Shown here one piece after another: positions 8,964-16,799 of a stretch of DNA of 64,000 bases. The DNA comes from CBDAQR01 sp965199055 (GTDB lineage: Bacteria > Pseudomonadota > Gammaproteobacteria > Pseudomonadales > Halieaceae). The stretch covers positions 1,178,001 through 1,242,000 of the forward strand of contig CBDAQR010000003.1 of NCBI GenBank assembly GCA_965199055.1, given 5' to 3'. The notes below the pieces were generated by a model that searched no databases, was not told where the DNA came from, and saw only the letters and a program-made list of their open reading frames with translations. The first letter of the stretch is position 1. Every line of letters begins with the position of its first letter. The translations under genes and the position numbers were made by a program.

Positions 8964-8979
8964 AATTGTTATAATATCT
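8964..8979. promoter_or_regulatory. TTATAA-type box / -10 of molybdoenzyme operon
   Basis: AATTGTTATAATATCT shares the 11-mer TGTTATAATAT with the TonB-receptor box and fits the consensus at 14 of 16. It contains a perfect TATAAT at 8970-8975, 17 nt before the alpha-subunit ATG. A repressor bound here would block the promoter. No good -35 hexamer is seen at the right distance. Confidence 0.5.
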
Positions 8980-8991
8980 GGCAGAAACAGG

Positions 8992-11745
8992 ATGAAGAAA
9001 CTTGATCGACGCGGATTTCTGAAAGTCTCTGGCGTCGCTGGCATCAGTGCGCTCAGCGCTGAAAAAGCCTTCTCATTAACCACCCTCCGCCCCCTGCATG
9101 ACACGCTCAGCACCGACTATCCCTACAGGGGCTGGGAAGACGTTTATCGCCGGGAGTATGAACATGAAGAGTCGGGCTTCGCTGCCCACTGCGTGAACTG
9201 CCACGGCAACTGCGCCTTCAAAATTCTCACGCGGGACGGCATCGTGATCCGCGAGGAACAACTGGCCCAGTACCCGCAGGTGAATGAGAACACCCCCGAC
9301 ACCAACCCGCGCGGCTGCCAGAAAGGCGCCATTCATTCCCAGGCGATGTACGACGCCGACCGTATTCGCTACCCGATGAAACGCATCGGCGAGCGCGGCG
9401 AAGGCAAGTGGCAGCGCATTTCCTGGGATCAGGCCAGCGACGAAATCGCCGACAAGATCATCGATCTCTACGAGGAATTTGGACCGGGCTGCCTGGCCAC
9501 CCATACCGGCACCGGCACCGTATCCAATGGCAAAATCGCGGCCGGCCTGCGCTTTGCGGCGCTGCTGGGTGGTGTGCAGGAAGATGCACTCACCGACGTG
9601 GGCGACGGACAGTCGGGCCAGTACCTCGCTTATGGCGAGAATATGGATAATGCCACTTCAGATGCCTGGTTCGATGCCGACTATCTGCTGCTCTCTTTTC
9701 TGAACGTCAACGTCACTCGCATCCCCGACGCGCACTATGTTTGTGAGGCCAAGTACAACGGCGCACGGGTGGTTAGTGTTTCACCCGACTACAACCCCAC
9801 GGCGATTCACGCGGACCGTTGGCTCAACGTGAAACCAGGGGCAGACCCGTTCCTTTACATGAGCATGGTTTACACCTTGCTCGACGAAGACCTGATCGAT
9901 CGCGCTTTCATCAAGGAACAAACCGACCTTACGCTGCTGGTGCGCGAAGACAATCGCAAGCTACTGCGCGAATCGGATCTGGTAGAGGGTGGCGGTGACC
10001 AGGTGCTGTACTACTGGGATAAAGCTTCCAACCAGGCCGTTGCCGCACCCGGCACCATGGGCAACGATACCAAATCGATTGCTCTGGACGGTGCCGACCC
10101 CGCGCTCGAAGGGCGCTTCGAAGTGGACGGCATCGCCGTGCAACCGGCGTTCGTCCATATGAAAGCCGAGGCGATGAAGTTCAGCCCCGAGAGCACCCGC
10201 GAGAAGACCGGGATTCACCCGGACCTGGTGCGCGAAGAGGCGCGCGCATTTGCCGCCGCAAAGAAAGCAGTGATCGCCGGAGGTTTTGCCTCCGCGAAGA
10301 TGCTCAACGGCATTTACATCCAGTGGACACAGATTCTGCTGTGCGCACTCACGGGCCATGGCGGCGACAAGGGCGGTTACTGGAGCCCGTTCGGATTCAT
10401 GGGCTTCGAAACCTCTTTCTTCCTGGGCTTCATTCAGACGGGCAAGATGCCCCGCTTTGAGTGCGGCGGCCTCGGCGAGTACGTTCATGGTAAGAAGATC
10501 ATCGAAGCCCGTGCGCACTATGACAACGAAAAATTGAAAGCGCGCACCGGCTTCGACGTGGAAGAGATGCAGGCCATGATTGATGAGGCCATCAGCACGC
10601 AGCAGATGCCGGTTTACAGCGGCCTCAAGGGCGCCATTTTGCAGGCGGACAACAAGTTCCAGCGCAACAAAGGCCCTAACTACCGCGAGCGCATTCTCGA
10701 GCTCTACTCAGAATTGTTTGTGAACATCAACGTGCGCATGGATTCCACCGCAGAGTATGCCGACTACGTACTGCCCGCTGCAGGTCACTACGAGGGCTGG
10801 GATTTTCGCATCACCCCGATGCACCGCTTCGGCAACTTCTTTACCGCGCCGGTTAAACCGGTGGGCGAGGCCATGCCCGAGTGGGAGATGTATGTCTTGC
10901 TCACACGCAAGATCCAGGAGAAGGCAAAAGCGCGCGGCATCGACGCATACCAGGACGGCCCCTTTGAGCGCGACCTTAAAACGATTCACGATGAGTACAC
11001 CATGGCCGGCGCACTGATGACCGCCGAGCAGCAAGTGCGGTTCCTGGTGGAGAACAGCCCGCAGTATGCCGGTCAATCCTACGACGACGCCGTTAAGCAA
11101 GGCTTTATTGCGGTTGGCAGCAGCCCGTCTCCCGCTTCGGCCAAAGTCACCCCTGATCAGCCGGTGCAGGCCTGGCGCGCGCAAACCCAGGATAAAACGC
11201 CTTACCCGAATCTTTCGGGCCGCATCACCTTTTATTGCGATCATGAGTGGTTTGAAAAGCTGGAGTCTATGGTACCGACCGCACGCGACAACGCCGGGCC
11301 GGAAGCGTCCAGTTTTCCCTACACTTTTTACACACCCCACACTCGCTGGGGCATTCACTCCACCTGGCGCTCCAACAAATACATGATGCGCCAGCAACGG
11401 GGCGAGCCCTTCGTCTATATCAACCCCGATCTTGCAGCAAAGAAAGGCATTGTCGACGGTGGTCACGTACGGGTGTTCAACGGTATCGGCGAGTTTTACG
11501 CCCAGGCCAAAATCACCCCAACCGTGCGCGACAACCAAGTGATGATGGAACACGCCTGGGAGCCACATCAGATGCGCGAACGCAAAGGCCTCAATCAGGT
11601 CGTTGCCACACTGATACAACCCCTGGAGTTGGTGGGCAACTGGGGTCATCTGAAGTTCGACATGTACAAGTGGAATCCCAACGGGCTGGCCAACGAAACG
11701 GGTGTCGATATCGAGGTTGCAGAGGGAGGTGTGAACCATGAGTAA
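8992..11745 (+). CDS. Type II DMSO-reductase-family molybdoenzyme, catalytic alpha subunit
   Basis: Large periplasmic molybdenum subunit of 917 residues, in the size range of ethylbenzene, steroid C25, dimethylsulfide, selenate and chlorate enzymes. The start carries a twin-arginine signal (D-R-R-G-F-L-K, residues 5-11), so it is exported folded. The FS0 cluster motif is H66-x3-C70-x3-C74 with C109 in R-G-C-Q-K-G, the His-ligated form specific to the NarG/type II group. D-V-G-D at 202-205 is where the Mo-ligating Asp is expected. The R-I-P-D-A-H and S-P-D-Y-N-P segments also match type II members. The gene order alpha-beta-delta-gamma is the family's classic operon. These enzymes hydroxylate hydrocarbons without oxygen or reduce oxyanions; here the catabolic setting favours hydroxylation, but the substrate is unknown. 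Confidence 0.92.
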   Translation: MKKLDRRGFLKVSGVAGISALSAEKAFSLTTLRPLHDTLSTDYPYRGWEDVYRREYEHEESGFAAHCVNCHGNCAFKILTRDGIVIREEQLAQYPQVNENTPDTNPRGCQKGAIHSQAMYDADRIRYPMKRIGERGEGKWQRISWDQASDEIADKIIDLYEEFGPGCLATHTGTGTVSNGKIAAGLRFAALLGGVQEDALTDVGDGQSGQYLAYGENMDNATSDAWFDADYLLLSFLNVNVTRIPDAHYVCEAKYNGARVVSVSPDYNPTAIHADRWLNVKPGADPFLYMSMVYTLLDEDLIDRAFIKEQTDLTLLVREDNRKLLRESDLVEGGGDQVLYYWDKASNQAVAAPGTMGNDTKSIALDGADPALEGRFEVDGIAVQPAFVHMKAEAMKFSPESTREKTGIHPDLVREEARAFAAAKKAVIAGGFASAKMLNGIYIQWTQILLCALTGHGGDKGGYWSPFGFMGFETSFFLGFIQTGKMPRFECGGLGEYVHGKKIIEARAHYDNEKLKARTGFDVEEMQAMIDEAISTQQMPVYSGLKGAILQADNKFQRNKGPNYRERILELYSELFVNINVRMDSTAEYADYVLPAAGHYEGWDFRITPMHRFGNFFTAPVKPVGEAMPEWEMYVLLTRKIQEKAKARGIDAYQDGPFERDLKTIHDEYTMAGALMTAEQQVRFLVENSPQYAGQSYDDAVKQGFIAVGSSPSPASAKVTPDQPVQAWRAQTQDKTPYPNLSGRITFYCDHEWFEKLESMVPTARDNAGPEASSFPYTFYTPHTRWGIHSTWRSNKYMMRQQRGEPFVYINPDLAAKKGIVDGGHVRVFNGIGEFYAQAKITPTVRDNQVMMEHAWEPHQMRERKGLNQVVATLIQPLELVGNWGHLKFDMYKWNPNGLANETGVDIEVAEGGVNHE

Positions 11746-12662
11746 ACGCCAACTTGTGATGGTGATGGACCTCAACAAGTGCATCGGCTGTCACACGCCT
11801 GTAAGACCCAGTGGACCAACCGGGATGGCCGCGAGTACATGTACTGGAACAACGTCGAAACCAAACCCGGTGACGGCTATCCCCGCTACTATGAAGTCAG
11901 CGGCGGTGGTTTCGACGAAAATGGTCAACTCAAATCCGGCACACTGCCCACCGCCGAAGACTATGGCGAGCCCTGGGAATACAACTACGAAGAAGCCTTG
12001 ATGACCGGCACCGACCCCTGGTTGCGTCCCAATGTGAAACCCACATCTGGCGCGAACTGGGATGAGGACGAAGGCGCGGGCGACTACCCAAACAGCTATC
12101 ACTTTTACCTGCCGCGCATCTGCAACCACTGTAGCAACCCGGCCTGTCTAGCGGCCTGCTCTCGCAACGCGATCTATAAGCGCCAGGAAGACGGCATTGT
12201 GTTGATCGACCAGGAGCGCTGTCGTGGCTATCGCTACTGCGTCACCGCCTGCCCGTACAAGAAGGTGTACTTCAACGAGAAACTGTCCAAGTCTGAGAAG
12301 TGCATTTTCTGTTATCCCCGCATCGAGAAAGGCTTACCCACGGCCTGCGCGCAGCAGTGCGTCGGCCGCATTCGCTGGTAGACAAGTACAAGGTGGCCCT
12401 GCCCCTACACGCCGAGTGGGGCACTGAACCCAACGTCTTTTATGTTCCACCCAGCGCGCCCGATGCCTTCAATGCTGATGGCACCACCACCGAAGAAGAT
12501 CGCATTCCGCTGTCTTACCTGGAGAGTTTGTTTGGCGACGGCGTAAGAGACGCACTCGACACGCTGGAGAACGAACGCGCCCGTAAACAAAGCGGAAAGG
12601 AAAGCGAACTGATGGACACTCTGATCGCTTACAAACACAGCGATATGTTCAAGCTGGCGTGA
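11738..12662 (+). pseudogene. Iron-sulfur beta subunit of the molybdoenzyme, two deletions
   Basis: NarH/EbdB-type electron-transfer subunit that should carry four Fe-S clusters. It starts at 11738, overlapping the alpha stop by 8 nt. The frame breaks after C-I-G-C-H-T (11797): about 10 nt that would encode the third Cys of the first cluster are missing, and reading continues two frames away with C-K-T-Q-W. The second cluster region is intact (C-N-H-C-S-N-P-A-C, C-R-G-Y-R-Y-C, C-P-Y-K-K-V-Y, C-I-F-C-Y-P-R-I). After C-V-G-R-I-R (about 12373) a second shift occurs, with some 10-14 residues missing before L-V-D-K-Y-K. The last segment (P-N-V-F-Y-V-P-P) ends at 12662. As assembled the subunit is non-functional; assembly error is a real alternative. 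Confidence 0.85.
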
Positions 12663-12672
12663 GGAGAAGCCT

Positions 12673-13254
12673 ATGACACTGCATTGCGCTCAGCCAGCCG
12701 CCCGCTCCGACTTCTTTCAGGGCACGGCACTGGCGTTCGCCTACCCATGGGATTCAACGCCAGAGGTTCAGGCCACCTACAATGACCTGTTTCAGGTTGG
12801 CCACAAGGGTCGCCCTCGAGTGCATCTGAATGCGGGTGATTATCCGGCGCTGGCAAAAGACTCGAATCGGCCCGAGATCCTGCTGCAGTTCAGCGACTGG
12901 TATCGCCACTTTGGCCTGGCTGTTAACGATTCAGAACGCGCCAATGACCTGCCCGATCACATCGTCTGCCAACTCGAATTTATGTGCTGGCTGGGCTACC
13001 TGGAAGCCAATGCCGGCAGCGAAGAGCTGCTCGCCGGATACCAGCAGGCCCAGGTAGATTTCCTGGAGCGGCATCTGTTACCGATGTTGGAACAGTTGGT
13101 GAGCGCACTACACGGCCAGGCGGCAAGCTCTCATTACTACACGTTGGCCGTCGACTTACTGGAACGCTGCACCCAAATTCATTCGGCGCTACAACAAACC
13201 GTGCCGATCCAAACTAACAACGACACTCTTCCCGTCGTGAATCTGTGGGAGTAA
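12673..13254 (+). CDS. TorD/DdhD-type molybdoenzyme chaperone (delta subunit)
   Basis: All-helical cytoplasmic chaperone of 193 residues from the TorD family, which holds the apo-alpha subunit for cofactor loading and proofreads its Tat signal. The diagnostic stretch L-P-D-H-I-V-C-Q-L-E-F-M lies near residues 96-107. Size and the N-terminal F-F-Q-G-T-A-L-A-F-A-Y-P helix fit the family. It follows the beta subunit by 10 nt with a GAGGAG ribosome site and precedes gamma by 3 nt, matching delta in ebd/ddh/ser operons. It is not part of the mature enzyme. Confidence 0.88.
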   Translation: MTLHCAQPAARSDFFQGTALAFAYPWDSTPEVQATYNDLFQVGHKGRPRVHLNAGDYPALAKDSNRPEILLQFSDWYRHFGLAVNDSERANDLPDHIVCQLEFMCWLGYLEANAGSEELLAGYQQAQVDFLERHLLPMLEQLVSALHGQAASSHYYTLAVDLLERCTQIHSALQQTVPIQTNNDTLPVVNLWE

Positions 13255-13257
13255 GTC

Positions 13258-13986
13258 ATGACGCATGTCTTTAGTATCCTGGCCCTGCTCCTTCTCAGCG
13301 CCTGCGCCAAGGTTGAAATCGATAGCGGCTCCACAACCGCGCTTGAACTGGGCGCCAGCCTTCCAGTAAGCGTGAGCGACAGCGAGTTGCTCGCTCAAAC
13401 CCACAACAGCGCATGGGCCGAAATCCCCGCGTACACCGTGAAACTCACGCTGGCACCGCCGGTGCACCCTTCCGTGAATCTGCGCTACTCGCCAGACACC
13501 CCGCCGCGCTCACTACATCTGCGCGCTGCCTCAAATGGGGAAACGCTTTACCTGAGATTGCATTGGCGAGACGGCAGTGAAAATCTCAGTACCAGCCGCA
13601 CCGAGTTCGCCGATGGCGTCGCCGTGCAATTTGCACTGGGCGCAGGCCAGACGACCTCTTTCATGATGGGCGGCCCGGCACAGCCGGTAAATATCTGGTA
13701 CTGGAAAGCGGGCAGCAACGGTGCGGAAAACCTTGCGGCGGCGGGCTTCGGCTCCACGACGCCATTGGATGAGCAACCGGTGTCAGCCAGTTCACACTAT
13801 GCCAATGGACATTGGACCGTCGTGCTTTCGCGCGCACTGGCGACAACCGGAGAGCATCAGGCTGACCTGAACAGCTCGGTACCTATTGCGTTAGCGCTGT
13901 GGCAGGGCGAAACCGAGCAACGCGACGGGCTCAAGCACGTCACCATGGGCTGGATCGATCTGCAGCCTGCAGCAACCGAGGAGTAA
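13258..13986 (+). CDS. Heme-b gamma subunit, predicted lipoprotein
   Basis: Ethylbenzene-dehydrogenase-type gamma subunit (EB_dh domain), a beta-sandwich that binds one heme b and passes electrons to an acceptor. The family's heme ligands are a Met and a Lys. Candidates are Met136 or Met137 in S-F-M-M-G-G-P and Lys226 in R-D-G-L-K-H-V, both in the expected contexts. Residues 1-16 form a lipobox (L-L-S-A-C16), so the subunit would be lipid-anchored, whereas the characterised gamma subunits I know of have cleaved signals and are soluble. Ala17 at +2 gives no Lol-avoidance signal. It is embedded in the alpha-beta-delta-gamma operon. Confidence 0.87.
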   Translation: MTHVFSILALLLLSACAKVEIDSGSTTALELGASLPVSVSDSELLAQTHNSAWAEIPAYTVKLTLAPPVHPSVNLRYSPDTPPRSLHLRAASNGETLYLRLHWRDGSENLSTSRTEFADGVAVQFALGAGQTTSFMMGGPAQPVNIWYWKAGSNGAENLAAAGFGSTTPLDEQPVSASSHYANGHWTVVLSRALATTGEHQADLNSSVPIALALWQGETEQRDGLKHVTMGWIDLQPAATEE

Positions 13987-13990
13987 CGGC

Positions 13991-14935
13991 ATGAACCACT
14001 CCGCAGTACAAATGATTGACTCGGTCGAGGCGTTCGAAGATTGCGGACGCGATCACGCCTGCAGCTTTTGCCCAATAGAAGCAGAGTGCAATCTCGATCA
14101 GGGTCGCCACAATAAGGAACAGTCGCAGAGGCGCTTGGGCAAGATCAACTGGGTTATCCCGGTCATGGCCAATAAAGGCGGCGTCGGCAAGAGCACGGTC
14201 TCAGCCAACCTGGCGGCTGCGCTCGCCGGGCTAGGCTATGCGGTGGGATTAGCCGACGCAGATATTCACGGCCCAAACGCGCCGCGCCTGTTTGGATTAC
14301 ACGAGGAAAATAGCCGTCTCAGCAAGCGCGGCCTGCAAACACCCGAGTACGCAATCGATGGTCGCGGCACGCTGAAATTGGGCTCGCTGGGCTTGCTGAT
14401 GGAAGACCAGGAAACCCCAGTCGTTTGGCGTGACGCCTTCAAGCATGACTATATTCACCACCTGCTCGGCTCCTTCGACTGGGGGGTACTCGACTTCCTG
14501 ATCGTCGATATGCCACCGGGCACTGGCAATGAGCTCATTACTCTGGCCGACGCTCTAGAAGGACGCAATACGAGCGCTGTTCTGGTGTCTTCTGCGGATG
14601 CGATCGCACTGCAGGACAGCCTAAAAGCCGCCCGTTATTGTCAGGATTCGAGCTTGCCGATTCTCGGGCTGGTTGAGAATCACGCTGGCGTTGTCTGCCC
14701 GCGCTGCGGCGGTGAATTTGAAATGTTTCCGCGCGCGCCGGAGGCAGATCGGTTTATGGAGATGAACATAGACACGCTGGCACGCATTCCGTTTACGCCG
14801 GACATCGGCGCCGCTGCGGCAACCGGCACGCCAGCAGCGACACAGCCGGAATCTGTGCTCTACCCACTGTTCCAATCACTGGCGCAAGCCTGCCGCGATC
14901 GACTGGTCGCCTCCCAGCGGAGCATGATGCAATGA
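13991..14935 (+). CDS. Mrp/NBP35-type P-loop ATPase (Fe-S carrier)
   Basis: Cytosolic ParA/MinD-superfamily ATPase of the Mrp/ApbC/NBP35 kind that carries and hands on Fe-S clusters. A deviant Walker A motif N-K-G-G-V-G-K-S-T lies at 61-69, preceded by a Cys-rich N-terminus (Cys18, 24, 27, 33) as in NBP35. A C-P-R-C-G-G pair sits in the C-terminal third, where bridging clusters bind. It starts 4 nt after the gamma stop and overlaps the next gene by ATGA, so it belongs to the molybdoenzyme operon. Such a carrier is not a standard part of ebd/ddh operons. A dedicated role in maturing the Fe-S subunits is my inference. Confidence 0.85.
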   Translation: MNHSAVQMIDSVEAFEDCGRDHACSFCPIEAECNLDQGRHNKEQSQRRLGKINWVIPVMANKGGVGKSTVSANLAAALAGLGYAVGLADADIHGPNAPRLFGLHEENSRLSKRGLQTPEYAIDGRGTLKLGSLGLLMEDQETPVVWRDAFKHDYIHHLLGSFDWGVLDFLIVDMPPGTGNELITLADALEGRNTSAVLVSSADAIALQDSLKAARYCQDSSLPILGLVENHAGVVCPRCGGEFEMFPRAPEADRFMEMNIDTLARIPFTPDIGAAAATGTPAATQPESVLYPLFQSLAQACRDRLVASQRSMMQ

Positions 14936-16764
14936 ATGCATCCCTGCCCAGTGATGCAAGTCAGATCCCGGCCGAGCCCGATATCAGCCGACGCCATTTT
15001 TTGCGCGGCTTCCTGGGGCAGCAGTCGCCCGCACAAGAGCGACTGACACCACTGAAAACCGATTGTGATCGCAATGTCGTTTTGTGGACACTTTGCGAAT
15101 TATCCGATGCAAGCCTGGCGGTTGCCGGGGACGACGGCACTATCGGTGTACTAAGCGCAGCAGCCTGGCGCTGGCAAGTGCTGCCCGGTGCACACAACGT
15201 TCACGCGCTGTGTTCTGGCCCCGCCGGTGATTTCGCGGTGGGCTGGAAAGGCGCGATATACCAGCATCTCGATGGAGAGTGGACGCTAATGCAAGGTGGC
15301 GGTGATGAAGCCGCTCGCGAGAACTGGCCATTATTCGATATCGTCAGCGCTGGCAAGCAAGACTGCTGGGCGGTCGGTGATCAGGGCCGCGTCTGCCGTT
15401 ACGACGGGGAAGTATGGCAGGAACTGGATGTTCCTACGCACGCCAACTTGCGCTGCGCTCTGCGACTTTCGGATTCTGACCTTCTGGTGGGCGGACTCGG
15501 TGGCACTCTGCTGCGATTTGATGGACAAGCCTGGACAGACATTCACACCGACTCTGCCAGTCCGCTAGTGAGCATGGCAGAGTTGCCCGACGGCGCAGTG
15601 CTGATTGGAGGGGGCGAGTACGACGTCGACAGCGGTAGCTTTCGAGGGCGACTCTTCCTGCTTCAGGATGACGAGTTGACTACCCTCGATACGCCCATGG
15701 ATTTGCCACGTCTGCGCCACCTGTCCTGCATCAAAGGACAGATAATCATCTGTGGTGACGACGGCTTTGCCTGTCGCTGGACGGAGGCGGGAATTGAACC
15801 ACTGCGCAATAACGCACGCTACGACTTACACAGTGCCATCGTCAGTAAAAGTACGACTTGGCTGTGCGGGGATCAGGGTAGCCTATTTCGACTCGAACGC
15901 TGCTGCGAACGGGAAACAGATGAGCCACACAGCGGCAGTGCCAAATGGACAGTTCTCAGTAGTGGATCCACTACCCGCACCCTGCGAACCCTGTTGCCGA
16001 TTAACGGTACCACGCTGATCGCCGCGGGCGATGGCGGCCAGGTGGCGCACATTGATGGTGAGTGCATTCGCTGGGAACAAACGCCTGAGCAACTGCGTAT
16101 CCACTCGCTATGGGCCAGCTCCCCTCGCAACATTTACGCCAGCTGTGACGCAGGCACTATCCTGCATTACGACGGCGACACCTGGGAGACGGTGCATCGC
16201 GGCAACCCGGGCAATGCTTTACTGGCCATCACAGGATTCGGACCACACGATATCTTTGCCGTTGGGGACAACGGTTACGCCCTGCGTTACGACGGCCTGA
16301 TGTGGCGAGAGTTAGATACGGGCACTCGACAGGAACTCTACGGTCTCTGGGGGCAGGACTCCGATCACCTGCTGGCCGTAGGTGGCGGCGGGCTGGTATT
16401 GCGTTGGAACGGCAGCCAGTGGAAGTCGTTTCACGCCGGAACACACCAGGATTTCTACGGTGTCACCGGTTCAGGCCTATCACAATTATTGCTGTGCGGC
16501 CTCGCGGGCACATTGATTCGCTTCGACGGACAGGCCTGGCAAAGAGAGTTCTCCGGCACCCGCGCCGATCTCCACGCGGTCTCCCTGCGCGAAGGCCATA
16601 GCTTCTGCGCAGGCTCCAACGGTACTGTTTTGTATAAGAGTGCGAACCAAATCGACTGGACCCAGGAAGCGGTCGGCTGTGACAATACCCTGCAAGCGAT
16701 TGTAGCCACAGACGCCGGCACATGGGCCGTGGGTTCCATGGGCACCATTATAAAGAGACCGTAA
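14932..16764 (+). CDS. Propeller-like repeat protein with orphan twin-arginine motif
   Basis: I do not recognise an assigned function. The 610 residues contain about 13 copies of a ~42-residue unit with the pattern V/A/C-G-x-x-G-x-L/V-x-R-x-D-G-x-x-W, as in YCF48/kelch-like beta-propellers; this suggests one large or two small propellers. The N-terminus has S-R-R-H-F-L-R-G-F (Arg20-Arg21), the consensus of a Tat signal, but it is followed by polar G-Q-Q-S-P-A-Q-E-R and not a hydrophobic stretch, so export by Tat is doubtful. The start overlaps the stop of the ATPase gene (ATGA). YCF48-like proteins help assemble cofactor complexes, so an assembly factor for the molybdoenzyme is a reasonable guess. 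Confidence 0.75.
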   Translation: MNASLPSDASQIPAEPDISRRHFLRGFLGQQSPAQERLTPLKTDCDRNVVLWTLCELSDASLAVAGDDGTIGVLSAAAWRWQVLPGAHNVHALCSGPAGDFAVGWKGAIYQHLDGEWTLMQGGGDEAARENWPLFDIVSAGKQDCWAVGDQGRVCRYDGEVWQELDVPTHANLRCALRLSDSDLLVGGLGGTLLRFDGQAWTDIHTDSASPLVSMAELPDGAVLIGGGEYDVDSGSFRGRLFLLQDDELTTLDTPMDLPRLRHLSCIKGQIIICGDDGFACRWTEAGIEPLRNNARYDLHSAIVSKSTTWLCGDQGSLFRLERCCERETDEPHSGSAKWTVLSSGSTTRTLRTLLPINGTTLIAAGDGGQVAHIDGECIRWEQTPEQLRIHSLWASSPRNIYASCDAGTILHYDGDTWETVHRGNPGNALLAITGFGPHDIFAVGDNGYALRYDGLMWRELDTGTRQELYGLWGQDSDHLLAVGGGGLVLRWNGSQWKSFHAGTHQDFYGVTGSGLSQLLLCGLAGTLIRFDGQAWQREFSGTRADLHAVSLREGHSFCAGSNGTVLYKSANQIDWTQEAVGCDNTLQAIVATDAGTWAVGSMGTIIKRP

Positions 16765-16799
16765 TAAGCGCATGAGTAGCGCCTGAGAAAGAATAAGAT

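Noticed and set aside
10708..11784. Long reverse-strand open frame of 358 codons
   Set aside because: It lies wholly opposite the molybdoenzyme alpha subunit, whose motifs are unambiguous. The high third-position GC creates antisense open frames. Its translation shows no recognisable family.
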